Source: Daucus carota subsp. sativus (taxonomy: Eukaryota > Streptophyta > Magnoliopsida > Apiales > Apiaceae). Taken from it: a stretch of DNA of 64,000 nucleotides. Below, one piece after another: positions 25,411-35,850 of the stretch. Position 1 is the stretch's first letter, and the number at the start of each line of letters is the position of its first letter. The translations under genes were made by a program, and so were the position numbers. The stretch covers positions 4,985,131 through 5,049,130 of the forward strand of contig NC_030381.2 in NCBI RefSeq assembly GCF_001625215.2, given 5' to 3'. Under the pieces are notes generated by a model. It had not been told where the DNA came from. It did not search any database and saw only the letters and a program-made list of their open reading frames with translations.

Positions 25411-26589
25411 GAGAATGTCACAACTCATTCAATATGCATGCATTTGAAAAAATCGCTTTCGATGGCCTTAACCAGATTCTATCCTTTTGCTGGAAGATAC
25501 ATGAAAGAAAGCTACATGGTTGATTGTAGTGATCAAGGTGCAGAATTTGTGCAAGCCCAAGTCGACATTCGCCTTGATCAACTTATTGGCCTAGGCAAAA
25601 ATGTGCAGGTTGAGCTGCTTAATTGCCTGCTTCCGCGGCCAGTTGGTGCATGTGACAAAGACACTGACCCTCAGTTAGCTGTGCAAGTGAGTGCCTTCGC
25701 TTGTGGCGGATACGCCATTGGGATTTTGAGCTCACACATAATTGCAGACATGTCAACTACGAGCTCATTTGTTGTGGAATGGGCGAGGGAGGCAAAGCAG
25801 CTACTGGAGGGCTTAGATCATGACCATGACCATGACTTGTCAGTGTCGCCTAGCTGGAACTCAGCTATGTTGTTTCCAGGATGCAAATTGCCTCGCCTTC
25901 CTCCCAGATTTTCTGTGGATCATAAAATTGTTACAAAAGTATTTTCCTTCAGCGACAGCGCCATTCTAAAAATCCGTGAGAAGGCCAGACTGGACAGCTC
26001 AAGCGAGAAATTACCAACACGGGTCCAGTCTGTGTTCGGGATATTAGGCAAAGCTATTGTTGATATTAATTGTGTAATCCCCGGAAGGCCTAAGAGATTT
26101 TTAGTCAGCCAGACAGTGAACATGAGGGGAAGGACCGATCCACCAATTTCAAAGAAACAATGCGGCAATCTCTACTTGGTTGCATCTGCTCGGTCCGTGG
26201 CAGGGGAAGCAGGGGTGGACTTGCAGAGCCTTGTCGAGCTTCTGACAGACTCTGTCAGGAGAGAACTTGCAAACTGTAAAAAAATAGTACCAAGTAAAGG
26301 AGAGAAAATGATGATAACTCCAGGGTTCAATGAACTGGGAAAAGCTTTTGCAGATCCTGAGATTTCGAGTGTCGTTATGTTTTCTGATTGGTGCAAGTTT
26401 CCATTGTATGAAGCTGATTTCGGGTGGGGAAAGCCTGGATGGGTCAGCGGCGTTCATGTTCCTATGCCAAACATTGTCTACCTTCTCCGCGACAGATCTG
26501 GAGAAGGGATCGAAGCATGGGTAAATTTGAGTGTTGATGACATGGCTAAACTCGAGCAAGATGCAAACATCATGGAATTTACCAGTTGA
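24898..26589 (+). CDS. BAHD acyltransferase, subtype A copy 1, N-terminus triplicated
   Basis: A 563-residue frame. BAHD enzymes transfer acyl groups from CoA thioesters to alcohols or amines, usually in the cytosol, and are typically 430-450 residues. The catalytic HXXXD motif is 'HIIAD' at 280-284 and the structural 'DFGWG' motif is at 507-511; both are intact. The first 118 residues are two extra copies of the 59-residue N-terminal unit. Starting at the third ATG (25252) gives a normal 445-residue protein, and that ATG has a G at +4 where the first has an A. The C-terminal part aligns throughout with the copies at 45618 and 52911. A few residues before 'DHKIVTK' are deleted. The family resembles clade III BAHDs (vinorine synthase-like); the substrate is unknown. 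The promoter is displaced by a Helitron, so expression is doubtful. Confidence 0.85.
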   Translation: MKVEILSTELIKPYTSTPLSLRHYNISLLDELSPTMNVPTILYYPVDIHSCGKQYQESKMEVEILSTELIKPYTSTPLSLRHYNISLLDELSPTMNVPTILYYPVDIHSCGKQYQESKMEVEILSTELIKPYTSTPLSLRHYNISLLDELSPTMNVPTILYYPVDIHSCGKENVTTHSICMHLKKSLSMALTRFYPFAGRYMKESYMVDCSDQGAEFVQAQVDIRLDQLIGLGKNVQVELLNCLLPRPVGACDKDTDPQLAVQVSAFACGGYAIGILSSHIIADMSTTSSFVVEWAREAKQLLEGLDHDHDHDLSVSPSWNSAMLFPGCKLPRLPPRFSVDHKIVTKVFSFSDSAILKIREKARLDSSSEKLPTRVQSVFGILGKAIVDINCVIPGRPKRFLVSQTVNMRGRTDPPISKKQCGNLYLVASARSVAGEAGVDLQSLVELLTDSVRRELANCKKIVPSKGEKMMITPGFNELGKAFADPEISSVVMFSDWCKFPLYEADFGWGKPGWVSGVHVPMPNIVYLLRDRSGEGIEAWVNLSVDDMAKLEQDANIMEFTS

Positions 26590-26810
26590 GAGCTTGCAGG
26601 GTACAAATAAATGTTACTAATAATACATCTTGTTTTCTGTTAATCAATGGTATCACTTTGGAATTAGTCAATTAATTAACCAGTTAAAAATAAAGGATGA
26701 TGCAGACTGCAGAAGCTTTAAATGAGTGAGTTCTGAATAAAATGGTTTGAACTTTGAAGTACTGTTTTTTCAAGTTACGGGCTCTAACATCCCCTAACCT
26801 CGCGCCCTAG

Positions 26811-26983
26811 GCACCAATTGGACGCAGAAGTAAAGAATTAAGCAGCTCAACCTTCAAATTCCTCCCTAGGCAAATTATAGTATCGAGTCCAACATCAACT
26901 CTGGCTTCCACGAATTCAGCACCTTGATCACTATAATCAATCATGTAGCTTTCTTTCATGTATTTTCCAGCAAATGGATAGAA
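26811..26983 (-). pseudogene. Inverted fragment of a subtype B BAHD gene
   Basis: The minus strand encodes about 57 residues, from 'FYPFAGKYMKESYM' to 'LLRPIGA'. These match residues about 68-125 of the two B genes (48501, 60181) more closely than the A genes, for example 'EARVDVGLD' and 'GRNLK'. Both motif regions are missing. Its orientation is opposite to every other BAHD copy. Confidence 0.9.
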
Positions 26984-27048
26984 TTTATGACTCTTCACTT
27001 CTAGAGGTCATGTCGCATAAGTTATTCATATATTATCGGATTAACAAG

Positions 27049-27201
27049 GTGTTGGTGCGGTGGTTGAGCCCTTGTACTCTTTGCTGGAGGTAAGAAGTTC
27101 GACTTCTTGGAAAATATTTCGGCTCCATTCTTCGTGATGTTGCATCACTTATCAAGCTATGGCATCTCGTAGCATCAACTCATTCTTTAATGAAATATAA
27201 C
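27049..27201 (+). mobile_element. tRNA-derived SINE
   Basis: About 153 bp flanked by a 9-bp direct repeat 'attaacaag' (27040-27048 and 27202-27210). The 5' part resembles RNA polymerase III promoter boxes: 'gtgcggtggttgagc' for box A and 'aagttcgacttc' for box B, about 30 bases apart, as in plant tRNA-derived SINEs. The family cannot be named without a search. Confidence 0.7.
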
Positions 27202-27210
27202 ATTAACAAG

Positions 27211-27664
27211 TGAAATAAATAAAGCTCCCATGAGTGCTTCAAAGTTTAACTCGTGAGCTAATATTTGGGAGTCTGCTATTGTTGACTCGCAGCTACAGTT
27301 GCAAACGACGCATGGTAGTAAACAATAAAAATAACAGTATTTTGTTACGATATATTCAAAATAGAAAAAAATTAAATATTAACTATTCAATTAAAATTAT
27401 TTATATATTATCCTTAGCAAAAGAACTATATAAAACAGAAAATATAGTTATCTTATGAAAAAAATAAGTACTCTAATATTTACATTAGCTATATTTGACC
27501 AGATTAACAAAAATTATTAGAAATGTTCATAACATCTTACATATTCAATTTAACCTATTATTTTAAGTTAAAACTCCTCGAAGCTCTTACGTAACTATTT
27601 TAATAGATAGTTGATAAAAATAATAATACTATAATAGGGAATCATAATAAAATACTATGAAGAA
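27211..27664. other. Block paralogous to BAHD upstream regions
   Basis: No gene. 27410-27660 aligns with 45050-45330 and 52115-52370, the regions upstream of A copies 2 and 3. Shared text includes 'atagttgataaaaataata' and 'gggaatcataataaa'. Confidence 0.75.
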
Positions 27665-29780
27665 TCAATATCCTTTATTAATAACCGAAACCACATTTCA
27701 GTGGAACATCTGTACCAAAAGTATATTTTGGTCACTTTCATACTGAATAGGATTTTATAGTCATCATTATACTATTATCAAAAGATTTCTATATTGAATA
27801 AAATTTTATTATTAAAGACCTCAATATTCATCAGGACAGTGAAAGACTTCTATATTGATTAGAATTTTATGAAAAGACTTTTATATTGATTCGGATTTTA
27901 TTATTAAAAATTTCAATATTGATTAAGATTATTATACTAATATAAAAAGACTTCTATGATGTTCAGGACTTTGTAAAATTCACATCAAAATTTGGCTATC
28001 ATCATATTATTTTTTATTTAACAATAATTACTATTATCAAAAAAACTTCTATATTTGACAGGATTTTGTATTATAGCAATTATCTCACTAATAAAAATAT
28101 ATTACCAACAAAATTATTTGTTTTAATTTTTTAAAACTCAAATAATTTAATATACGTAACAACTCTATAAATCTTTTAGCATGCTTCAGAGTTCAAATAA
28201 GGAGTTCATATTGATATTAATATAATATCCTATCAATAGAATAATAATGTCAACGAAATTATTCGTTTTAATTTTTATAAATCATACAATTTAATTTACG
28301 AAATAAATTTATAAAATTTCTATCATATTTCAGAATTAAAATAAACAAGATTCAATATTGATACTAAAGTAAAAAAAAACTTAGTCGTACATTTTTTTAA
28401 TAATAATAATTATTAGCATTCAGTGTTTTTCTGAAGATAAAGACGAATAAGGCGGTGGTAACACTGACTTGACAAATTGAAACCGAAAGAAAATGAAGTC
28501 ATTGTCCATATTGCAACATATGATAAAAAACCGAAACTCTAGACATACGTCGAATATTCGTTTTAATTTTTAAAACTCATACAATTTAATTTACGAAACA
28601 AATCTATAAAATTTCTATCATATTTCAGAATTAAAATAAACATTATTCAATATTGATACCAAAGTACCAAAAAACTTGGTCATATATTTTTTAATAATAA
28701 TAATTATTATCATTCAATGTTTTTCAGAAGATTGTGATACAGACGAATAAGGCGGTGGTAACACTGACTTGACAAATAGAAACTCAAAGAAAATGAAGTC
28801 ATTATCCATATTGCAACATATAATAAGAACCGAAACTCTATACATACGTCAAAATATTAGATATCAAATTACTTTTGAAAAGTTAATTAATTTTGTCAAA
28901 CTGCAATATTAGTTTATCAAACAACTACAACAACCGTTAGATCTACAAAAACTCCAACTAGAATTATAAAAAATGTTTGCCTATTAAATGAATAAAATAA
29001 TTGCGACTTGAAATTATTAATTTTTGTTCAAGATTAAAGACGCTATAAACGAACTTATATGTGTTGATTTTGAATATTATTTTCATAATTTAAAAATCAT
29101 CATACAACATAGTGATTTTACTAAAATAAAACATACAGTTAGAATTAAGTTCCATAAAGTCTGCAGTCCGTATTTAAGCGGCAGTAAATACCAGTCATAA
29201 TCTTTTAGTTTAATCATAAATAATATTTTTAATAATTCAAATTTATATATAATTTACCATCTTTAAGTAGTTTTAAATATATAATTATCAATTACTCATT
29301 AACATTTTTCAACATTAACAATCATTAAGATCATTATTCTACTTATGAGTTATATTTTAGAACATATATAGTGTTTAGTGATTTTCTAAAATAATTGTTT
29401 TATTTTTTGATTGCAACGATTATATTGTGGAACATAACCTGCAAATTGTCATATGTTTACAAATATTGTAGACTAAAAAAATTAAAATTGAAACGAGTAG
29501 ATTATTTTTAAATAATTTTGGACTCCAATACTCTTATTTTGTGGACTCCATAGAACGGAGACCCATATCGTTATGAAATAAATCTAAAGTATGATCAAAT
29601 TTTAATATATAGAAAGTCTTATATATATTAAATAACAATGATTTAAATATCATTTAAAAACAATAATTTAAATAGATATAATAAAAATATGATAATGTAA
29701 TTAAAAAATATTATTCTTCCAATAAATAACAAATTTTAAAATTTTGTTTAAACCCGTGCTTGGCATGGATTATAAACTAG
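27665..29780 (+). mobile_element. Non-autonomous Helitron with paralogous empty sites
   Basis: Starts TC after an A ('tcaatatcctttattaat') and ends CTAG before a T, with a hairpin at 29751-29771 ('cccgtgc', 'ttg', 'gcatgg') six bases before the CTAG. Joining its flanks gives 'gaattaggtaagtaaaag', which matches the uninterrupted 'gaattagataaataaaag' at about 45330 and 52370. There is no Rep/helicase ORF. It contains a two-copy 300-bp tandem duplication. Confidence 0.88.
28260..28860. repeat. Two-copy tandem duplication, 300-bp unit
   Basis: The landmark 'agacgaataaggcggtggta' occurs at 28441 and 28741. Flanking text ('tacgaaa' with 'aatttctatcatatttcag') repeats at the same spacing. It lies wholly inside the second Helitron. 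Confidence 0.9.
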
Positions 29781-30312
29781 TTAGGTAAGTAAAAGCAAAG
29801 AGCAATAATTGTACATAAAAATGTGTAACCCAGCGAGAAGATGTATAAATAAAATATGGTTTCTCATTAAACAACCACGTTAATTGTGAATCTAATGACC
29901 TATTTCTTAATTCCCTCGCTAATATCTTCTTAATTTGTGGTACCTAATTAATTTGCAGTCGATGTATGCAATCGGATACAGCTGCAATTATAAATAAAAC
30001 GGTTTTTGTATGGTGTGCCATGAGCACACAATAAACACAAAATTTGATAGTTTTTCAATATTTTGATTGGCTTACACCCTTTTAATAATCATGGCCCCTG
30101 CATTCACACCAACCACACCAATGAAAACAAACAAAATTTATGAATTTTCGTGCTTAACATGTGCCCATGGGCACACACTAGACAAACCCTAAATAAAATA
30201 GTCCATGTATCATGAGTATTTTAATTAATTATCTTGGTCAGGATAAAAAAATAAAATTACTTATTTGGGAACTGCAAAAATTGCATTAAAAACTTCAAAT
30301 AATTACTGAAAA
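29781..30312. other. Block paralogous to 17.7-18.2 kb
   Basis: No gene. It aligns with the sequence upstream of the first A gene ('tctcattaaacaacc', 'ataaaattac', 'caaataattactgaaa'). A stretch at about 30015-30180 absent from the paralogue carries 'gtgtgcc' and 'gggcacac' near its ends and may be a small inserted element. Confidence 0.6.
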
Positions 30313-31197
30313 TCTACTTGTATACTGTATATAATAAGACAAGCAAGGGCAAAAATTGTCAAGAAAATGATCGCGAAAAGTCGAATATGCCCCTACTTAT
30401 CTCATAATCACAGGAAACCCATCAATTAATGCATTTATTACATTTAAACTATTAAATATTATTGAACAATTATATTCCTTTGTTATATTAATTGTATTTA
30501 TTACATTCATTACTCACCCATTTATAATAGCGTCATTATTTAATTAATTTTGGCACATGGTTAAATAGTCCTGATTAATTAATTTGCGCAAAAAAAATTG
30601 TTTTGAATTAAAATTATGTCATTGAACGCTACAATACCCACTCCTATGTGTGTGACCTAAAATAAACCATAAAAAGAAATTGAAGAAATTGAGAGAGTTC
30701 ATCTATATACCGTTGATTAGTAAATAATTTAGTGATTTTGAATTGCACATTAAATTTACTTAACTTAATAAGCCTATTGAGAATAAGTACTTAGACTTGA
30801 GAAATACAATGATCAGAACGAGATATATGAAACTTGACAAATATGGCCAAGTTTTGTTCAAGTGACCAAGAGTTATACTCAAAATCAAGTTACGTGTCAT
30901 GCAAATAATGTAAAAATCAATTAAGAGAATGATCTATGTTCGAATATCGACTGAGTAATTTCGTAACACCAAATATAATAAATGAATGATAGATAAATAA
31001 TTATCATAAAAATTTCTTAAAGAAGCATGTAATATATAGATATATTTTCATTAATAATAGAGTAATAGATAATCAATTAAAAGTGATGAATGTGTCGTCC
31101 AGTCGACGAGTGACAAACTGTAAGTATATATTAAGGAGTTTAAAATAAATATTTATTATAAACTACGGGCCGTGCCTCGCACGGGCTTTTATGCTAG
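30313..31197 (+). mobile_element. Short non-autonomous Helitron
   Basis: 885 bp. Starts TC after an A ('tctacttgtatactgtata') and ends CTAG before a T, with the hairpin 'ccgtgc', 'ctc', 'gcacgg' at 31170-31184. Joining the flanks gives 'attactgaaaatttgttata', which matches 'attactaaaagtttcgtata' at 18195-18215, an empty paralogous site. No ORF. Confidence 0.82.
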
Positions 31198-31350
31198 TTT
31201 GTTATATATTATGCATATAACCAATCCTCAAGTTATTTAAACATGAAAATTTGGCGAGTAGTAGTTTTCCGACAATTTTTCAAAATGAACTATCCAACCC
31301 TAGAGTTTGCCTTGTGACGCCTATTATGGAAGAAATACATGGGATTTTGA

Positions 31351-32246
31351 ATGTGCAGCAGGGAATTTAGGGTTGAGGTTAGTGAAATTAGGAATGTGGT
31401 GTTCTGGAAAGATGAGGTCTCTTCCGAGAAAAAAAATACAGATAGTCTCTTCTCAAGCAAAAGTTCTCAAGCGCAGACGGTGGAAGACTCAGTGAAGTCT
31501 TCCCTACATCCGGAGGTGATGTCAGTAGGGGCCCTTAGTAATAAAAGCGACGACAAGTCGGTTGGATCCTCTGTTGAGCTCCTACAGGATAGCTGTGATG
31601 ATAGTATAAATTACATAGAACCGGTTTCAGAGGAGTTAAGATATAGACAGGCAAGGATGAAAAATTGGAATAGAGTGGCGGAGAGTGGTACCTCCCTTTT
31701 TTCTGGCGAGAAGCTGTTGGGAAGGAGAGCCTTAATGAATCTTCCGGGAACTATATCAATACCAGAAAATGGAATCGCAGGGGCGAATGTGAGCAGTACT
31801 ATAACTCGGATCATGACTCTCTTTCCCATGATGTTTTGAATGCTGATACCAGTTCGAAAAATTCCCCGACCCATTCGATTAGGTCACATCCTGAACTGTG
31901 TTCTAAATTCCAAAATTTGAGAATCAAAAGCAAGGGTGGAAGGATGAGGAAAGGGAGAAAGTTTGGATGTTTTGATAAGAACCGAAGACAGAAAAGAAAG
32001 AAGGAAGTAGTCCCAGATTGGATGATCGGTCGCTACGTTAGAGTGTGGAATTCTGCGAAAACTCGTAAAGCCAGAGGCAAGATGATAGAAGTGAGGAAGA
32101 AAAAGGTCAAAGGAACAGAACAGGGTAAACAGGGTGAGATGGGCAATATTTCAGCGGAGGATATCTATCATTTGGGTGTCACCCTTGGCCTAAAGCCGAC
32201 AAAAGATGAACGCCAAATGATTGATTTGATAGAAGGCCGCTTGTAA
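31351..32246 (+). pseudogene. LINE ORF1 remnant (C-terminal part)
   Basis: Two overlapping frames: 31351-31839, then a frameshift near 31820-31840 to 31836-32246. The second frame is very basic ('RRQKRKKEVVPDW') and ends 'DERQMIDLIEGRL' just before ORF2, as expected for the nucleic-acid-binding ORF1 of a plant LINE. The RRM-like/DUF4283 part and the CCHC knuckle are not visible. Confidence 0.6.
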
Positions 32247-32296
32247 TTTCCCTAAAATAAGCAAAGGGTATCTAGGAAGCACTTCCTTTGGTTTTT

Positions 32297-35200
32297 ATGG
32301 ATAAGATCAACATTGTTAGTTGGAATAGTAGGGGTATAGGCAATGATGTGACTAGATCAAATGTTCGGAAACTTTTGATGGAGTCCAGGGCGAATTTCCT
32401 GCTACTGCAAGAAACGAAATGCTCTAAATGGAATGAGAACTGGTCAGATGGTTTCTGGAAAGGAGAAGATAACAAAGTTGTAGTATGTGATGCGGTAGGC
32501 CAGTCAGGTGGTCTAGTTATTTCCTGGCTTTCTCAGGATTTTAATGTCGTCTCAGTTTTTAAGAGCCGATCATGGATTTGGCTGAGGGGTAGATTCTGCG
32601 GGCATAATTGTTAATATTGGTAATATTTATGGCCCATTAAAGTCAGATTTGAAACTTGAAGTTTGGAGTTCGTTGCGGGAGCTAGTGAACTCTTACTCTA
32701 TTGAACCAATATGCCTCATGGGTGACTTCAACTGTGTATGCAGAAGGGAAGATAAAGAAAATTGTGTTTACAATCAAAGGGACTTTAATAGGTTTAATGA
32801 GTTTCTTAGAGATTGTAATCTCATTGAAATTTCTCATTCCCAGCTTGATTTTACGTGGTATGGTCCTAACAACAAAAGAAGTCGGTTGGACAGAGTTTTT
32901 GCTAACGATGTTTGGATGTCAGGGCACTCATGGTCGGTGAAGAAATGGAATAGGAAGCACTCTGATCATTGTCCTATTTCCGTTTTTACTCAACCCAAGG
33001 ATTGGGGTCCAAAACCTTTTAAGGGTTACAATGTATGGTTACAATTCCCTGAGCTTCAACAGATCATGTTCGCTGAGATTTCCTCCTTATGTGAAAAAGA
33101 TAAGATTGACTGGTTTGCAGTGCTTAGAGGCGTTAAAGCAAAGGCCAAGGAATGGAGTGCGGTGAGGTTTGATGACTTGAACTCCTCCATTATGAAGCTA
33201 GAAGCTAACCATAAAAGTTTTGATGAAGGAATAGCATCAAAGAGCGAAATTGAGAATATTCACTCCCAACTACTGCAGCACTACCATGTTAGGAGTGAAT
33301 TCTCCGACAAAAGTCAAAAGTGCAGTGGAATCTGGAGGGAGATAGAAACTCGAGATTTTTCCACCAGAGTATCCAGAAAAGACGGGCATACAATACAATA
33401 AAGGGGATCTACTGGAATGGCAATTGGGTGGAAGACCCGAGTACGGTTAAACATGCGGTCCTCGTACACTTTAGTGATATATTCTCAGAACACAATGGGG
33501 AACTTCTTTTCCAGTTCGATATGTGCTTGCAGAATAAATTACTTCAGATCGAGCATGACTACTTGGAGAGAAAATTTTATTTAAAGGAGATTGAAGTCGC
33601 TCTCAAGGATAGCAATGATCATAAGGCCCCTGGCCCTGATGGACTAAATTTTAAATGGCTGAAGTCTATTTGGGCTGCTATTGAACACAAGGTGAAGGAA
33701 TTTTTTGATGGGTTCTATGAGATAGGAGACATCCCTACGGGGGCCAATTCCTCTTTTATATCTCTTATTCCAAAAATAAAGGATGCTAAGCTCATGTCTG
33801 ATTTCCGTCCCATAAGTCTCATAAATTGCTCAGTTAAGCTGTTACTTAAGGTGTTGGCAAACAGATTAAAGCCTAGTCTGGATTCTCTTATTGCAGAAGA
33901 ACAATCAGCTTTCATTCCAGGTAGGAACATAGGCGACAGTATTCTTCTGGCTAATGAAGTTATTCACAGCATGCGTGTTATAGATGGGGGAGGCATTATC
34001 ATGAAAATAGATTTTGCAAAGGCATATGACTCGGTTAATTGGAATTGTCTGTTACATATCATGGAATGCATGAATTTTGGGTCAAAATGGAATATGTGGA
34101 TTAGGTCTATTCTTAGTTCGACGCGAATGTCAGTTTTAGTGAATGGCTCCCCAACGTCATAATTTAAGCCAGGAAAAGGGTTACGGCAAGGAGATCCCTT
34201 GGCTCCATATCTTTTTATTTTAGTAGGAGAAGTGTTGCATTGGTTACTATCTGAATCTTCAAAAAAAGGGATCATAGATGGAATATCAGTTGCCTCTGAA
34301 GAGGACCCGATCACTCACTTACAATATGCGGATGATACGATTCTATTTTTTAAAAATAATGTGAAATCAGTTCGTGGAATCAAGTCAGTCCTGCTATTGT
34401 TTCAGGTGATCTCAGGCTTGAAAATAAACTTTGGGAAGAGCTTTATTTATAATGCTCATAATGATCTTCCAGTTCTTGTTGAAAGTGCGGTTTTTTTGGG
34501 ATGTAAAGTAGGTAAAATCCCTTTCCCTTATCTAGGAGCATGGATTGGCAAGGTTCCTACGCAGGCAGACTTCTGGATTCCCCTGATTAACCGAATTAGG
34601 AATAGACTTGTTGGTTGGAAGTGCAGATCGCTCAATGAAGCTGGTAGGGCGGTCTTAATAAAAGCTTGTATGGATAGCATCCCTAATTATTGGTTGTCTT
34701 TGCACAGGATCCCCAATGGAATTTGTAGGAAAATAGACCTCATTAGGAGACGTTTCCTTTGGGGTGAGCTTAAAGATCCTCTAGAACCATGCTGTAAACT
34801 TCATCTAATCAGGTGGAGCACTTTGTCTCTACCTAAGGATCAAGGTGGTCTAGGATTAAGTAGCTTGAGTGAGAAGAATTTGGCGTTTCTAGGTAAATGG
34901 TGGTGGCGTTTTATCCATGAGAGAAATAGAAGGTGGAATAAGCTGGTAAGAGCAAAATATCAGTTGGACCTATACTTAGAGGAAAAGTATATTAGAAATC
35001 CATCTCCTATTCTTAAAGACATCGCTGGTTGCAGCTCAAATCAGTGCTTTTTGGCTCTTTTTAATAAAACTCAATGGCGATGGATCCTGGGAAATGGTAA
35101 GCTAATTTCTTTCTGGTTAGATGTATGGATTGGTGAAGTATCCCTGTCACAATCTTCTGGTAGACTGTTCCATCTGGCTCTGGGTAAACAAATTTCTGTC

Positions 35201-35740
35201 TGCGATATGATAGTTGCTTGGAATGTACAATCCTTCCAGGGTAGATCCTTGTGGAGAAGGCCCCTAAGGGGGTGGGAGAGAGATATAGAAAAGGATCTTG
35301 GAGACATACTCAAGAGTATAGAGATTAGGAGTTGGGATGATAGACTGTTGTGCATCAATAATGGAGGAAGATACATTGTGAAGCACGGGTACGCCAAGTT
35401 AACTGATTGTTATGATGGAGGTACTAGGTTTTGGCGTAAAATATGGAAGATTAGAGTTCCAGCTCGTATTCTGATATTTCTATGGAAAGTGGTTCATCGA
35501 GTCCTTCCCTCGAAATTTTTTCTCAGTAAGCGATTCCAGACGGATAATATTATCTGCTCTTGGTGTAACTCGGAAGTAGAAGACCAGGCTCATATTTTAT
35601 GGAAGTGCAAGGGTGCTACTCAGGTCTGGAATAAATTTAGTTGCTGGTGGGATGTAATTAATTTAAATCCCCTTGTTTTACAGGGGAATTTAGAGGCAAT
35701 TATGGGTTCTGTCGCTGATTTAATGTGTTCTCAAGCGTGA
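32297..35740 (+). pseudogene. LINE ORF2: endonuclease, reverse transcriptase, zf-RVT (degenerate)
   Basis: The AP-type endonuclease starts 'MDKINIVSWNSRGIG', with 'LLLQETKCS' and 'MGDFNCV' and the terminal 'SDHCPI' motif. The reverse transcriptase follows ('KAPGPDGLNFKWLKS', 'FRPISLINC', 'KGLRQGDPLAPYLF', and YADD at 34325-34336). A zf-RVT region comes next ('SWCNSEVEDQAHILWKC'). Defects: frameshifts near 32590 and 33315, an in-frame TAA at 34160-34162 and a TGA at 35738-35740. After the TGA the frame continues as 'VAVLWSLWLAQNDRIFN' up to the LTR element. It is the reverse transcriptase of a non-LTR element and not functional in this copy. Confidence 0.93.
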
Positions 35741-35850
35741 GAAATCTCGATAGTGGCTGTCTTATGGTCGTTGTGGCTAGCCCAAAATGATAGAATTTTT
35801 AATAGAGCATTGTCTAATCCTGAGGGTATTTTTCTTCTTGCAAAGAAGCG

